Positions 29,668 through 42,239 of a stretch of DNA of 64,000 nt are shown piece by piece. The notes below the pieces were generated by a model. It ran no database searches, was not told the DNA's origin, and saw nothing but the letters and a program-made list of their open reading frames with translations. The DNA comes from Hemerocallis citrina (lineage: Eukaryota; Streptophyta; Magnoliopsida; Asparagales; Asphodelaceae). Location of the stretch: NCBI GenBank assembly GCA_017893485.1, contig CM030362.1, forward strand, positions 258,668,244 through 258,732,243, given 5' to 3'. How positions within the stretch are numbered: position 1 is the stretch's first letter; the number at the start of each line of letters is the position of its first letter. The translations under genes were made by a program, and so were the position numbers.

Positions 29668-32600
29668 TGTGACCCCTATTTCCGCAAATACGTATTTTCA
29701 TGAGTATTTTTCTGTATCTCGATATTTATAAATTGTTATTGTTAAATTTGTTTTGAGCTTCTTTGTTAAAACATTTTTCTAAACAATAATTATAACTATT
29801 TCGAATAAACTTTGTTTTCATTTTTACTTAATCAACTATTTGCATTTTAACTCTCAGAAATATTATTATTGTTTCGACTATTTCAACGAGTTCCTATTTT
29901 TATGTATTGATATTATTATGACGATTGCTATTATTATTATTGTTAGTATTTTATTCTTATTGTTTTATTCGTACTAATTGTTATTATTAGTATTATTATT
30001 ATTTTATAGACATGGTTATTTTATTATTCTTATGGTTACTAGATTACTTATTATTATTGATTATTAAAACAAATCAACTCTTTTTTTATAATTGTGTTTA
30101 GAATTGTCTCAAATAATTTATGTAGCACAAATTATATTTTATCAGATATCTTATTTTTTGTATTCGGATTTGTATTGATCAATTGTATTATATACAATGT
30201 AATTTTATTCTATTGGATCCATACCCATACCCAATAACCCAATATCTCTTTTTCCCTATAAATACTAATCTAATTTACTTAACCCTAATTAAACCTATAC
30301 CTTCAGCCGCCTAACCCTAACCCCTAGTTCATGTGAAGCCCTCTCTCCTGTTCATTCCCCATCCCACTCCTTCTCCCTCTCTCTGTTTCTGCCTCCAAAC
30401 CCAAAGTCGTCACCACCCAACTGCCCAATTCCATTGCTCCGACCACCCTCGCCTCCAACCACCCTCGCCTCCAACCACCATCCCCATCGCCATCTCCAGC
30501 CCATCGTCATCTCCTGTCCCCTTCCCCATTGCCGAACCCAACTTAACCCATCGCCATTAACCCATATTTGTCCTCGCCATCTCGTCCTCCTCGTCCCTGC
30601 CTTCGTCTTCGCCCTCCGTGCACCCCTGCGACCTCCACTGATCCCTGTAGCCATCGTCGTCGTCGCTTAAGCCCGAACACCACCCCGTTCCTTCTCCTCT
30701 ATTTAGGTGTGAAAACAGAGCCGTCACATCGCCGTCGCCCTTGCACTGCCGTCGCTTCTCGACCAGCCGCCGCCGCCACCGTGGTCATCGTCGACCTTGC
30801 CGCGGTCGTCAACATCGTCTCGAGGTCGTCGCTGAGTCTTTCCCGCCCGCTGTCTCTCTTTCTGTCGATAGGAAGAAGAAGAAGTGTGGTTGGTCTTTTT
30901 CGCCGTTTGGTGTTCGGGTGTAGCTGATCCGATATTGCTGTGTGCTGTTGTGTGAAAGATCCGGTGTGGAGTTGTGGGGGACTTGCTGTTTGCATGCTGC
31001 TTTGGACTCTTTGCTCGTAATTCGCGCGTCTTTGGGATTTTTGCCCGAAATTCTGATCCCGTTATTCTTATTATTTGAATCTGCAAAATAACAGGCAAGT
31101 TTCTTCTTGAACTAGCATTTTATTCTGTTCATGATTATTTGATCTCCTGTAAGTAGATCTCGTCCATTTTGTTATCAAACTGCTTTGACAAATCCGTTAA
31201 GTTTATCGAGGGTTTACACGAGCTAACCCGAATTACTCTTAACATCGTGGTATCTCTTTGATCTTAAACCTAGTCCCTATTGTTTCATACATATGCACAT
31301 TTAAATAACTAAATTCATGCATATGACTACCTGATAAATTGGACATGTTAAATTGAATGTGCTAGATTGGATAAAATTGATGAACTGATACCATGCCTGT
31401 GACAATTGTATCTTAAACCTTAGAAATTACATGTTGACACCTAGGATTCACTTTGACTACCAATTTGCCTGCTATATGTGATCAAATGATATATTTATTT
31501 ACCTATTCATGTCAAGACAATTTCTGAATTGCTAGTTATTTCATTTTGTATCAAACTTTCACCCATGATAATGTCATAATTTGAATTTACTTTAAAAACA
31601 TGAATTTTTAGCCTCTGATGTCTAGTTTAACATCCTTTTAGTGGATCTAAGTTCTGCTGTGTCATTTGCTAGATATCAACATTTTAGTACAGCCATGTTA
31701 GAAATTTCAGACTCACAATTTTATGCGTATCCTGCTGTTCTATATTTTATTTGACCCTGTTAACAGTAAGAGAAAAAACTGAAATAAATTAGGCTGAACG
31801 TAGACATGTATAGGTATCACCCAGAATTTTTATAGATTTTATTAATGAGTTCTCTGACCTGAAATAATTAGTTGAACACAACCTACTGCATGCTGCATGA
31901 ACATAAAACCTGAATAGAATAGTGTTTTCACCCTAGTTCCTGTGTCTTTTATATGCCTTAATTATACTCGCTGGAACTTTGTGGAAGTATACTTTCTAGA
32001 ACTTATGGCGGATTCAGGTTTGCTATTTTTTAGTGGCTGTAATCCATGTTTTAGTACAGCAAGGTCATGCAGTCCTGATTATGGAATTTGTGTAAATGAC
32101 ATGTTTGCTTCATGCTTTGTTTGTAACGCATAGAATTAGACACACTTAGTATTATAAAATATTGACACCCTCTTGCATGCTCACATAGGATGAAAATGAC
32201 TTAATAACAAGCCGAGGTATTATGGCTAGGACTTGATAGTGAACGATCGGAAAATGTACTCGACAAGACCTTATCGTTATATTGTATTGGAAGGAGAAGA
32301 AATATTGTATTGGAAGGAGGAGAATATTGATTGGAAGAAATGTTGATAGCAAATTATTGATTGTAAAACTATCGTCATCGATGCCGAGTACATGATCTGT
32401 GAATTCACCATCAGTCTAAAACATTCACTATTTGTTTGCGCCGAACCTGTGGAATAGGTTGCAGTAGTACGTGCACTAGATAGGCTAATAAAATGACTAA
32501 TAATCTGCATACCTGATCCTGTACTGAACTTAACTTGACATCACGCACTACATGTGTGATTATTGTAACCCTTTGAATTACTACCTGTCTTTGCTTTGTT

Positions 32601-33085
32601 CTTTGACTTTGACCATGTTCCTTTCCTTTGATATTTATACTGTCCTTTATCCTCTGTTTTTCTCTACTTGCTGTCTACAATTTCCTTTAAGGGCACTCTT
32701 TTTCTTCTTTTTAGATCAAGCATTAGTAGGTACCGAAGGAGCAATACAAGAAGAAATTGGTGAGCAAACTCTCTGAAGATCGAAGCTGGACTATTAGACT
32801 GTTTAGCTATCTTTTGTTATTTGCTTATTTTATTTCATTTTATCATACTTTGTATTCTTGGGCTTTATGACCCGAAGTTTGTTTATCCCAGATGTTGGAT
32901 TATCATTTAGTGAATTTATTTTATGATTATCTTTGAGTTAATTCATTGTTTATGTGATTATATTCTTTTCCTGCGTGGTTGTTTCTCTTGTATATTTTTG
33001 AGTTAGACTGGTATAAGTTATGGATGTGTATAATCATTCGCTGGGCCTTCGTTATGTGCTCGTATTCTCGTATTTTGGCGTGATA
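29668..33085 (+). mobile_element. LTR-like element E2 (3.4 kb), probable solo LTR
   Basis: It starts TGTGACCCCTATTTCC and ends TTTTGGCGTGATA. The flanks are AGTTT (29663-29667) and GGTTT (33086-33090), a 5-bp duplication with one mismatch. Joining the outer sides restores the Gypsy C 3' region, which aligns with B across the junction. A TATA box lies at 30257-30264. Downstream come a C-rich leader (30300-30900), a TTATTA-rich zone upstream of it (29900-30060) and a long AT-rich tail. No protein domain or internal direct repeat is seen. Its termini, TCACCCTA-GTTCC and CAGAATTTTTATAGATTTTATT segments resemble element F. Confidence 0.7.
30257..30264 (+). promoter_or_regulatory. E2 TATA box
   Basis: CCCTATAAATACTAATC lies about 590 bp into the element. 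If the U3 interpretation is right, transcription would run on the plus strand, antisense to Gypsy C and in the same direction as C's antisense gene. Confidence 0.5.
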
Positions 33086-33479
33086 GGTTTTGTTGTTTTA
33101 GTGGCGTATAGGGCTTTATCGGAGTTCTCAAAGGGTGTTCGAATCTCGTTTGAGTGGTGACGAAACTTTTCTGAGTTAGTAATGTGCCCAAGTTTGCTCT
33201 TAGGCTCTTCTGGATTTTTGGTGATTTTTCCGATTTTTAATTATTTTTTCGAATCATTTACTCAATTTTGCAAAGCGATAATTTATTTTTCGAGAGCATT
33301 AACTAATTATCCTAACCAATAATTATTTACCCGGGGGCTAAAAAATATTTTTCCGAATTTATAATTATTTTTTAGAATTTTTAATTAATTTTCCTAAATT
33401 TTTAATTATTTTTTCACAATTTTTAAATAAATAAATCGAATTTAATAAATAAAAAATAAGTTTAATTAACCTATTTACA
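33086..33479 (-). other. Gypsy C 3' AT-rich region
   Basis: Resumes Gypsy C after E2. GGAGTTCTCAAAGGGTGTTCG aligns with the B segment near 26680-26700 in reverse complement. The remainder is AT-rich and non-coding. Confidence 0.55.
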
Positions 33480-34400
33480 ACGTGGCGTGATCTGGGGCGT
33501 CCATCAATGGTCGGTTCAAAATTCTGAACAATCAGACGGTAGTTCGGTGCTGAGAGACATGGGCAAATTCGGAGCCTTGATCGGTTCGTGACGCGAGTTT
33601 TGAGGTGATCTGATGGCTCGTGTGGCTCGATAGAATTTTCTCCATATGGGCAGCTCGGTGTGCCAGTCGCTGGGATTGGGATTCCGAGCGACGTGGCGCA
33701 ATCTGGGGCGTCCATCTGGCATCGGTGCGAATATCTTGACAATCCCACGGTGGATCTGCATTATGCCACGTGGCTGAATCAGGGATGCTCATCAGGTTAT
33801 GACACGAATTTTGAAATGATCAGATAGTTTTCATGGCTCGGCAACATTTTCTCCATATGAGCAGCTCGGTGTTCCAGTCGCTCGGATTAGGATTTCGAGC
33901 TACGTGGCTCAATCTGGGGCATCCATCTGGCATCGGCACGAATATCTTGAGGATCCGACAGTGGATCTGTATTCGGCCACGTGGCTGAATCAGGGACGCT
34001 CATCAAGTTGTGGCATGAATTTTGAGATTATCAGACGATTCTCATGGCTCGGCAACATTTTCTCCATATGAGCAGCTCGATGTCATAGTTGCTCGGATTT
34101 GGGTTCTGAGCGATGTGGCACAATCTGGGCCGTCTGATGAAGATCAGGTGCGAATCTCGAGGCAAGAGACGTGGATCACGAGAAAACATGATTTTTGTCG
34201 ACGTGCCGAGATCTGCATCGTCTTATTGAGATCAGGTACGAAATACGAGGAGAAAGTTGTTTTTCTCCAATACGCAGCTCGGTGTCACAGGTTCTCGGAT
34301 TTGGGTTTCGAGCGACATGGCATAATCTGGGCCATCTGATGAAGATCAGGCGCGAATCTCGAGGCAAGAGACGTGGATCTCAAGGATTTTGGCATTTAGG
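33480..34400. repeat. ~211-bp tandem repeats upstream of the C antisense gene
   Basis: TCCATATG with a following GCAGCTCGGTG recurs at 33641, 33852, 34063 and (as TCCAATACGCAGCTCGG) 34265, spaced 211, 211 and 202 bp. Units hold CCACGTGGCTGAATC, a canonical G-box, at about 33767 and 33977, and ATCTGGG-CGTC words. The place and general plan match the 364/178-bp repeats of B, although sequence identity is low. Confidence 0.8.
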
Positions 34401-34647
34401 CTTCTGGTGGGCCTCTGTGGGGGCCCAAAGCACTTGCAAGCCCACTCGAATCTACCTTAGAGCTATAAGTTTTCACCGTCTCCCCATCCCCTCATTTCTT
34501 ACCTTTCAATTTCACTTAACTTTCACTCAAGTCATTTTTTGCTCTCGAGCAGCATTACTAGCGTTTGTGGCCAAGCGATAAACTTTCCGGTGAGCTATTC
34601 CGACCGTAGACGTCACTTCAAGGTAATTATCTTAACCTTAACTTGAG
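34401..34647 (+). promoter_or_regulatory. promoter/leader of the Gypsy C antisense gene
   Basis: A TATA-like CTATAAG at about 34464 is followed by a pyrimidine-rich leader. The 25-bp block at 34597-34621 is identical to the B block at 24293-24317. The ATG of the antisense gene follows at 34648. Confidence 0.45.
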
Positions 34648-36819
34648 ATGTCTAGAGTGTCATCTGGGAATGAGACCTCCACTTCGGACCAAGAGACTGA
34701 CCGAGCCTTAGTGGTCCCCCCGGGCAAGGGGAAGGAAGTGGCGAGGTCGGCCATCGTGGAGACAATAGTGGAGAATGTGAGGGAAGCTGGTGCACTGGGT
34801 CGGCTACTGTCGACACTGTCGAGCCTCGGAATGGTTAGGAGCTACTCCGGAGACATTCTGTCGAAGGCAGTACAAGGGATATCGGCCGCCTACGAGGAGA
34901 ACAGTCCGAGGGACACTTCCGAGGTTGACGAGATCCCCTCGTTTCTGACCGAGGCAGATCTTCATCAAATTAGGAAGGGGTTCCGGATCCCGAAGGAGTA
35001 CACCTTGCTCCTCCCCGGTCCGGGCTTTCGAGCATGCACGGGGACTAAACATGACACATGCATCTTCCCATACGACGCACTCAATGCTGGCCTTCGGCTA
35101 CCCCTGCCACCATTCGTAGTCGAGGTGCTACAATAGTACAGCTTGAGCCCAGTGCAGTTCATGCCGAACATGTGGCAGCACGTCATCGCCTTCATCCTCC
35201 AAAGTCAGGCGGTGGGCATCCAACCTCAGCTCTTCATACTTCGCAGCCTCTACCAAATCTGTCGAATGAGCAAGATGGAGTATCGTTACTACTTGTCTCC
35301 GGGGAGGGGGTCAAAATGATCGAGAACCCGGATTCCATCAAGCATTGGAAGGAGAAGTATTTCTCTATCTGAGGCCCCGAGCCGTGGAGCTGTCTAACGG
35401 TGTGGAAGAAGGACGTTCTAAAGTGGGCGAAGGCCGAGCCGGCGCTGACTAAGGAAGAAGAGGGGGTCATCTCGAAGATCCTCGGTCTTCCTACCCTTGG
35501 TTGGAAAGATATCACCGAGGAGGTCCTTTTCGATGGGGGTCTCAGTCCGATCGACCCTAGTACGCTCCGTCTATTTTTGCTTCTTTTTTCTTTGCTTATA
35601 TATGTTTTTTCTATCGTTAACTCTTTCTCTGATTTTTCTTTTTCAGAAGCCCCCGGCATGGACTTCAAGGCTCTGATGGTGAAGAGGAGTGCAGCAGCCG
35701 CGAAGGCGCCCAGTGCCGGACACTAAGAAAAGGAAGAGGACGACGATAGATCCCCCTTCCGGCCGAGCGGCTCAGCCATCCTCGGCTCCAACGGCAATCG
35801 TTGACTTGGTCAGCGACTCCCCCTCAGCTTCGCAGATCACACTCCCCTCAGCCGCGGCCCCTGAGTCTTCGAGCGGGGCATTCTCGGTTGGACTGCACTG
35901 GCACTCGAGGTGCCTCCGCTTATGGCCGAAGCAAAAGCCATCCTCACCGAGGAACATAAGAAGCTCTTCGTCCCAGACTGGAGAGTGATGAAGCTTGATG
36001 GCTTCCTCCACGACGCGGCGATGAGCATGCAGGCCGTGTGCCACTTGCCGACCCCGAAGGATTGCGCGGCGCTGAAGGCTAGCACGGTGGGCAAAGACGC
36101 TTTGGAGATCGGTTAGGCTACAATGTCGGTAAGTGTTCTTGCTCTGCCATTCTGAATTTTGGAGTACACAGTTGTTGATTCTCACGTTCTTTGCCTTCTA
36201 TTTTCAGATCATGTTCCACTTCAGCCACATGCTCGAACAGTTCGCTGAGCAGGAGAAGGAGCTGAAGGCGTCGAACGATCGAGAGCGGGCAGAGCAAGCC
36301 AAGGCAATGAAGTTGTTCAAGGCTGAGCAACGGCTCTCGGCGTCCCGAGCTGCCGAGGTCGGCTTCCTAGAGGCAGCTCTAGCCAAGGTGCTCGAGCGCA
36401 CAGCGGCCGAAGCGGCAAAGGTTGAAGAGTTGGAGAAGGGGAAGGCTTGCGCTGAGCAGGAGCTGGCAAAGGCCCTAAAGGTGTCGGAGGAGGCGCTGAA
36501 GGAGCGGGAGGTTATGGTGGCCGAAGCGAAGAAGGCCATCCAAGACGAGGCGGAGGCCCATATGATGACCAACATGGAGGAGGCCTATGCTCCGGCCATC
36601 AAGCATGTTGTGGCTCGTCTCCCCGACTTCGACAGCTCGGGGTACCACCTTTGTGACCCGGTAGAAGGCGAAGAGTTCATCCCCTTAGCCGAGGTCGACC
36701 CCAAAGGGGATGGTGAAGAAGCCGAAGGAGGCGAAGAGGAGGTGGCAAATCCCGAAGGGGTGTTCGTGACATTGCCGAGCGAGAGTGCCTCGGAGCAGCA
36801 CCTCGAGGTGGCTCCTTGA
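34648..36819 (+). pseudogene. Gypsy C antisense spliced gene, decayed
   Basis: Homologous to the B antisense gene. Exons are 34648-35559, 35647-36128 and 36208-36819, with introns of 87 and 79 bp at the same codon positions as in B (after SPIDP and after the residue before the HFSHMLEQ/HFGHLLET segment). Exon 1 keeps MSRVSSGNE, KEYTLLLPGPG and LNAGLRLPLPPF, then hits a stop at 35134. Frameshifts follow, and a further stop lies near 36114. Exon 3 stays open and encodes the coiled coil (228-codon frame 36133-36819). Shared splice positions despite extensive divergence show the gene is older than the split of B and C. Confidence 0.82.
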
Positions 36820-37021
36820 CTTTGTTGTTTTTTTTCCTCTATGTATTGCCTTGTTGCGGACTGGCCACCGCCTTTTTCTTTCAATGAAATGATTTTTTTT
36901 TTGTCTAAGTGTTGGAGAAGTTTCAAAACTTTGTCTTGTTTTTCTAAGTTGTTGGGTGCAAGTCGTGTAAACTTAGTAGCTCCGTGCTCTTTTTTTTTTT
37001 TTTTTTTTTCTTCCGATCGTC
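36820..37021 (+). other. spacer between the two C antisense ORFs
   Basis: It contains GCGGACTGGCCACCGCC, identical to the corresponding place in B (minus strand near 21950-21966), then TTTCAATGAAATGA, and a ~20-T run at 36990-37009. The conserved short block may mark the transcript 3' end or an intron; that is inference. Confidence 0.45.
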
Positions 37022-37585
37022 GAAGCGCTACGACGGGCTGAAGTGCCTCGGGTGGCTGAAGTGGCGCATCTCAAGGCTGGTCTAGGGGTGATGAGGTTGG
37101 GGCTTGCCATGAACCAAGAGCGGCTTCGCGGAGTTGAGTGGGAGCTTCGTAAAGTGAAGTGTGAGCTGAATCATCTGAGATTGACCTTAGTTCGTCAAGA
37201 CATGGAGAGGAGACGATTGGAAGAGAGGATTAACGAGACGACCCCCGAAGGCGATGGTGTGGGCTCGGCGACAGCTGCCAACCTCGGCTTGAAACTTAAG
37301 CGCCTTCGTCACTCTCTGTCTAAGGTGACAGCGGAGAGGGACAAGCTGAAGAAGGTAACCTTCGATAAGAGCATGGAGGTTGCTCACCTTCGACTGACGA
37401 TCACCGATGGCTCTCGTGGTGCAGGCTCGATGCGACTGCCGCGTCTGAAGATAACTGTGAAGGACGACTTGCTTAAAGAGCGAATTGTCGAGCTTGAGGC
37501 GGAGATCGCTCGTCTTCGACCGCCATCTGAAGGAAGCACAGTCAGAACTACCTCTTCACTTGGGAGGAGTATAATAGGGGGATAA
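37022..37585 (+). pseudogene. Gypsy C second antisense ORF, coiled coil
   Basis: An open frame of about 180 codons, most clearly from 37043, runs to a stop at 37583-37585. The core FDKSMEVAHLRLTITD, RLPRLKITVKDDLLKERIVE and EIARLRPP matches the B ORF at 21145-21858. The preceding sequence is a long T run. Downstream the homology continues in broken frames to about 37720, so the C-terminus has been lost. It is rich in heptads and charged residues, with no catalytic motif visible. Confidence 0.6.
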
Positions 37586-37960
37586 CATTTTGCGAGCTCG
37601 AGCTTCGCTCATCGCTTATACATCGAGACCCTGGAGATGCGCAAAGTGGGGTGACAGCTTCGTCGAGTGGATCATCTGTTGGGGCCCCCGTTAGATCGGG
37701 TGCGAATGATGCTTCGTGGCTCGCTGGCCTAGGGTCGTCCGCCGAAGTAGGGCATCGGCAGCACAACATTCGTCGCCCCTGTGTGTATCTTGACCGAAGT
37801 ATCCCCGCCACTAGGAGGGGCTGAAGTTGCTCTCTATGATCTTGTAATCTTTGGTTTCACAAGTTTTGTATCTCGATGTAAAGATGAGTAGTTGGTCTAT
37901 AATTAGACTTGTCTCTCAAACTTTAATGAAATAGTACATTGTTTTTGAACTTGTTTGTTT
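37586..37960. other. Gypsy C region between antisense ORF and tandem repeats
   Basis: The first half is decayed C-terminal coding sequence of the second antisense ORF. The rest is AT-rich with AATGAAAT near 37925. No separate gene is seen. Confidence 0.45.
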
Positions 37961-38470
37961 TGCTAGCATTTGTAGTTGTCAACAGCTGTAGGAGCAATTC
38001 CGAATAGTGGGACGTTTTATACTTACTCGTTCGCGAGTAGCAAAAGTTGCGTCGAACCAAGTGTTGGACTCCGAACTTGTTGTTTAGAGAATATCAACAG
38101 CTGTAGGAGAAATTTCGAATGGTGATCCACTTTGTACTCGCTTATAAGCAAGTAGTTGAAGCAGAATCGAACCAAGTGTTGGACTCCAAGCACGTCATTT
38201 AGAAAATATCAATAGTTGTATGAGCAATTCCGAATGGTGATCCGCTTCGTACTCGCTTAGAAGCAAGTAGTTGAAGCGGGGTCGAACCAAGTGTTGGACC
38301 CCAAGCATGTCGTTTGAAAAATCTCAGCAGTTGTGGGAGCAATTCCGAAGGGTGAACCACTTCGTATTCTCTTAAAAGCAATTATTTGAAGCGGAGTCGA
38401 ACTAAGTGTTGGACTCCAAGCATGCCGTTTTAATGCGAAATTTTTTGTAAGTAGGGTTAGACTACTCAAA
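37961..38470. repeat. ~114-bp tandem repeats 3' of Gypsy C pol
   Basis: GGAGCAATTCCGAAT-type words recur near 37992, 38106, 38221 and 38336. On the minus strand each unit includes GGAGTCCAACACTTGGTTCGA, nearly the second half-unit of the Gypsy B 214-bp array. The array occupies the same place, just after integrase. Confidence 0.85.
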
Positions 38471-38664
38471 AATAGTGAACTTGCGAAGTAGAGTTAGACT
38501 ACTCAAAAATAGGAAACTTGTGAGTAAAGATTGCTTTTATTGAAAATAACTAAGTGGTTGCTTCTAAGTTGCGATCCGCTTTTACATTTTGATAAAGAAA
38601 GTACAAGTAAGAACTTTAGACATGTTTTCTGGAGCGCTCTCGGGGAAGTTGCTTGGAGCGGTGT
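38471..38664. other. Gypsy C post-pol spacer
   Basis: AT-rich sequence with a short duplicated GTAGAGTTAGACTACTCAAAAATAG-like word (38445-38515). No coding sequence. Confidence 0.4.
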
Positions 38665-40235
38665 TTACACACCCTTTTGGTACTTCATCAAGTGCTCCGC
38701 ATTCCATGTCCTTGGTATTCTCTTGCCCCTCGGGTCTTCGAGTTGATACGCGGCCGAGTGAATAACTTTGGAGACCCTATATAGCCCTTCCCAATTGGGT
38801 GCCAACTTTCCCTTTTTGATTGGGTTGGAGATCGACAACTTTCGGAGCACTAGCTCTCCCTCTTTAAGGTTGGCTAGCCGTACCCTCTTGTTGTAAGACT
38901 GAGTGATCCTACGGCGGTAGGTCTCTTGTCGAATTGCAGCTCTCTTGCAGACCTCGTCTATGAGGTCTAGGCAGTTGCGAAACTGGTTCGCATTCTGTGC
39001 TTCATTGTAGGCTATCAGTCGAGGTGAAGGCAGGCCCACTTCTAAGCAGATGAGAGCTTCGGAACCATATGTGAGGTTGAAGGGGACTCCCCCGTCGGAG
39101 TTCTTTTGGTGGTGCGATAGTTCCAAAGCACGTTGGGGAGTTGTTCGACCCACAGCCCCTTAGTGGATTTGTCAAGCCTCTTCTTCAGGCCAGAAAGAAT
39201 TTGACGATTTGCGTTCTCCGCTTGGCCATTGGACTGAGGCTGAGCAATCGAGGAGAACCGTTGCTAGATTCCGAGGTCGGCGCAAAAGTTGCGAAAGGTT
39301 GCTCCTGCAAATTGAGTCCCGTTGTCGGTTACGAGGATGCGGGGTACCCCGAACCGGAAAATAATGTTCTTCCAAAAGAACTTCTAGACCTTGTGCTCGG
39401 TAATCGTCCAAAGAGGTTCAGCCTCGATCCACTTTGATAAGTAGTTTATCGCCACGACTAAGAACTTCAGTTGGCTCGGTGCTGGAGGAAAGGGTCCGAG
39501 TAAATCCATCGCCCACATTGCGAAAGGGATTGGACTTGCCAAGGAGGTGAGTTGTGCTTGGGGCAGGCGACGGATCGGGGCAAATTTCTAGCAGGAATCG
39601 CTCTGGCAGACGTACTCCTCGGAGTTACTCAGTAGTGTGGGCCAGAAGTAGCCGTAGTTTAAGAGTTTACGGGCGAGGGATCTCGCCCCAAGTGCGCTCC
39701 ACACAGACCGTCATGGGCCTCCTTCAGGGCATAGAGCGCTTTCCTCCAGGGAGAGGCACCCCAGATAGGGTCGACCGTCGATCTGGGTGTAAGAGCGTTT
39801 GTACATGACTCCGTTAAGGAGTGTGTACCGCTCGGCTCATGTCCTGATCCTCCTTGCCTCTTTCGGGTCTTCGGGAAGGAATCCGTCTCTAAGGTACTCG
39901 ATGAGGGGCTTCATCCAGTTCTCCACAAGTGTTAGGGGGTAGGCTTCCATCGGCTTTGGGCTATCTTCATCAATACTTGGTCTGAGGAGGACCTCTATCC
40001 AGACGGGCAGTTCTAGACCTTGGAGGGACGAGGAGACGAGCTTAAAGAGAGCATCTGCCTGCGTGTTTTCCTCTCAAGGAACTCGCTGGAGTTGAACATC
40101 TTCGAATAAGGCTAGAAGCTCTCAAACATTTGCCAAGTACTTGGCTATACGCTCGTCCCTTGCCTCGTATTCTCCTGACACTTGGTTGACGACCAATTGC
40201 GAATCACTGAAGACTCTGACCCGCTAGGCCCCGGC
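38665..40235 (-). pseudogene. Gypsy C second RNase H (3' half) and integrase, decayed
   Basis: Reading on the minus strand from 40235, the archaeal-type RNase H resumes after the D insertion: a stop, then RVRVFSDSQLVVNQV and EYEARDERIAKYL. Integrase follows in broken frames. Its C-terminal part is best preserved in 38665-39153 (162 codons, with GVPFNLTYGSEAL, KLAPNWEGLYRVSKV and RTWNAEHLMKY). The zinc-finger and DDE parts between 39150 and 39900 need several frame changes. Confidence 0.85.
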
Positions 40236-40612
40236 TGTAACGCCCCAATTTCTGGTAACTGGGAAACCGTGACATAAGCCAGAATCTTTTCTTCAATTAG
40301 CCACAATACACAGAAAAATAGGAAAATTTAAAACTTTTTATTCAACACAAATGTATTACAAATCTGAATATTACAAAATTGCAATACATTATAACAGTGT
40401 TACAATAATACCTTTACAATCCCAAGTGTTATAACTTTAAACATATTACATTAGAGTACAATGAATAAAGAACAACACTTGGTATTCCACTTGGATGCTT
40501 TCCAACAAATAAATAATTTACAACAATTATTACAAATGAAATTACAACATATTTATAGCGGAAACTTTAATAAAATCGACTCATTGCTCTCTCGCCTTGA
40601 GTCCTCCTGAAT

Positions 40613-40650
40613 CCTGTACCTGTACCTTTACCTGTACCTGTACCTATACT
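40613..40650. repeat. (CCTGTA)n short tandem repeat in D
   Basis: Six near-perfect hexamers, followed by looser copies of a GTAATCCAATACCTGTAC word to about 40715. A 7-bp hairpin, CGTCAGT and ACTGACG around ATTC, follows at 40725-40742. Confidence 0.75.
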
Positions 40651-41879
40651 TCTGTAATCCAATACCTGTACCTCTGCAATTCAATACATGTACTTCTGTA
40701 ATCCAGTACCTATTGAAGTTGGGACGTCAGTATTCACTGACGCTTTAAGGCTGATAACTAGCAGCGGATCTCAACTACAGCAAACAGATTGATGAAAAGG
40801 GAAACATGTATATATATTTGATGTGTCAGTGTATGTTATGACTTAGACTCAAATGCAAGATAACTAATGCAAGGATACTCTTATTCTAATGCAAGCAAGT
40901 CTCTTGAACAGTATGCAGCCCATACTACGTACGCCCCTTCTCAAGCCGTTTCTTCATATATTGGAATTTGAACCCGCGCTATGAATTCTATTATTGTACT
41001 CGACTTGTTTCTGAAGATACAACGTGACTGATAAGGTTGCAGGTATGGTCTATTTTCGTTACTGCAGTCATATAGTGGTGTCCAGGTTTGCCACTATTGC
41101 CCGACCTCACTCAAATATCTTTGATGAATTCTTGGAGTCTCGCAAGCGCAGGTTAGCTCGAAGCATCCCATGTGGCACTCCTGGGGTCTCGCAAGCGCAG
41201 GACTGCACGTAGCATCCTGTGGCACCCCTAGCCAGACCATAGTATATGGATTCATGCCCCTAGATATAAGACAAGATGGAGTTCCGGGGGTCAATCCCCC
41301 CTAACTCCGACAGAATCGCTCCCGCCTTATCAAGGTACTTTAGAAATTAACAGACGAGATACGGATCCGGTGCTCCCAACTCGTGAGAAGGCACTGACCG
41401 TATCCCTTTGAGAAGAAGGGTACAACCCAATAACACTGCCTAGTGCCGGCCTATAGGACATGTCGGATCATAAGGTTAAGTAGTAATAGCCATCAGTTAC
41501 TACCCTAACGATGTCACTAATCCTGAACAATCCTAGGGATGACAATATTATAAACACAATATGCTAGGTCTTAAGTTAGACTTCGCAGATAACACTACTA
41601 GGCTGCTCAACCTAGACTTACCAGAATCCCTAAGGATCTGGTACATGGCCTATCGATCCAAGACCTTGACAATACGAACGTATCCACGTACTACTACCCT
41701 GAACTTGGATTTCGTCATACTCCGGTCCGCAATTAACCAATACCGGTTAAGATCCGATGGTACACAAGGAGTGACTCGTCCATAGTCCCTTAGGAGTAAG
41801 GTAAACACATGTCTTGATGATCGATAGCCCTAGGACAATGATCTCACCCTAGATGAGCACAGCAAACTGCGTATTAGCT

Positions 41880-42090
41880 AAGAAGCTACATACGAGTAAC
41901 CAAAAATACATACGAGCTAAACAAGCTATGTATGGGACCAACAACTATATACGAGCCAGACGAGCTGCGTATGAGACAACAATAGACATACGAGCCAAAT
42001 AAGCTACGTATGAGACCAACAGCTACATACGGGCCAGTCGAGCCGCATATGAGACAATAACATACATACGAAAACAACCAAGCAGGTAGT
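41880..42090. repeat. ~39-bp palindrome-bearing repeats in D
   Basis: CATACGAGC and GCTGCGTATG words alternate about every 39 bp (41890-42070). Each unit carries imperfectly complementary arms, for example ATACGAGCC...GAGCTGCGTAT. Confidence 0.65.
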
Positions 42091-42239
42091 CAACTTAGAA
42101 GCAACCAAACGTGATTACTAGCAAAACTTGTTCTTCTATAATTAGAAGCAAAAGAAGAATCTACTAACAGTCTAGTACAAACATACTACCAAAGAAAAGC
42201 ACGATAAGCGACTTAAAAACCTTCCGATAGACTAGAAGC

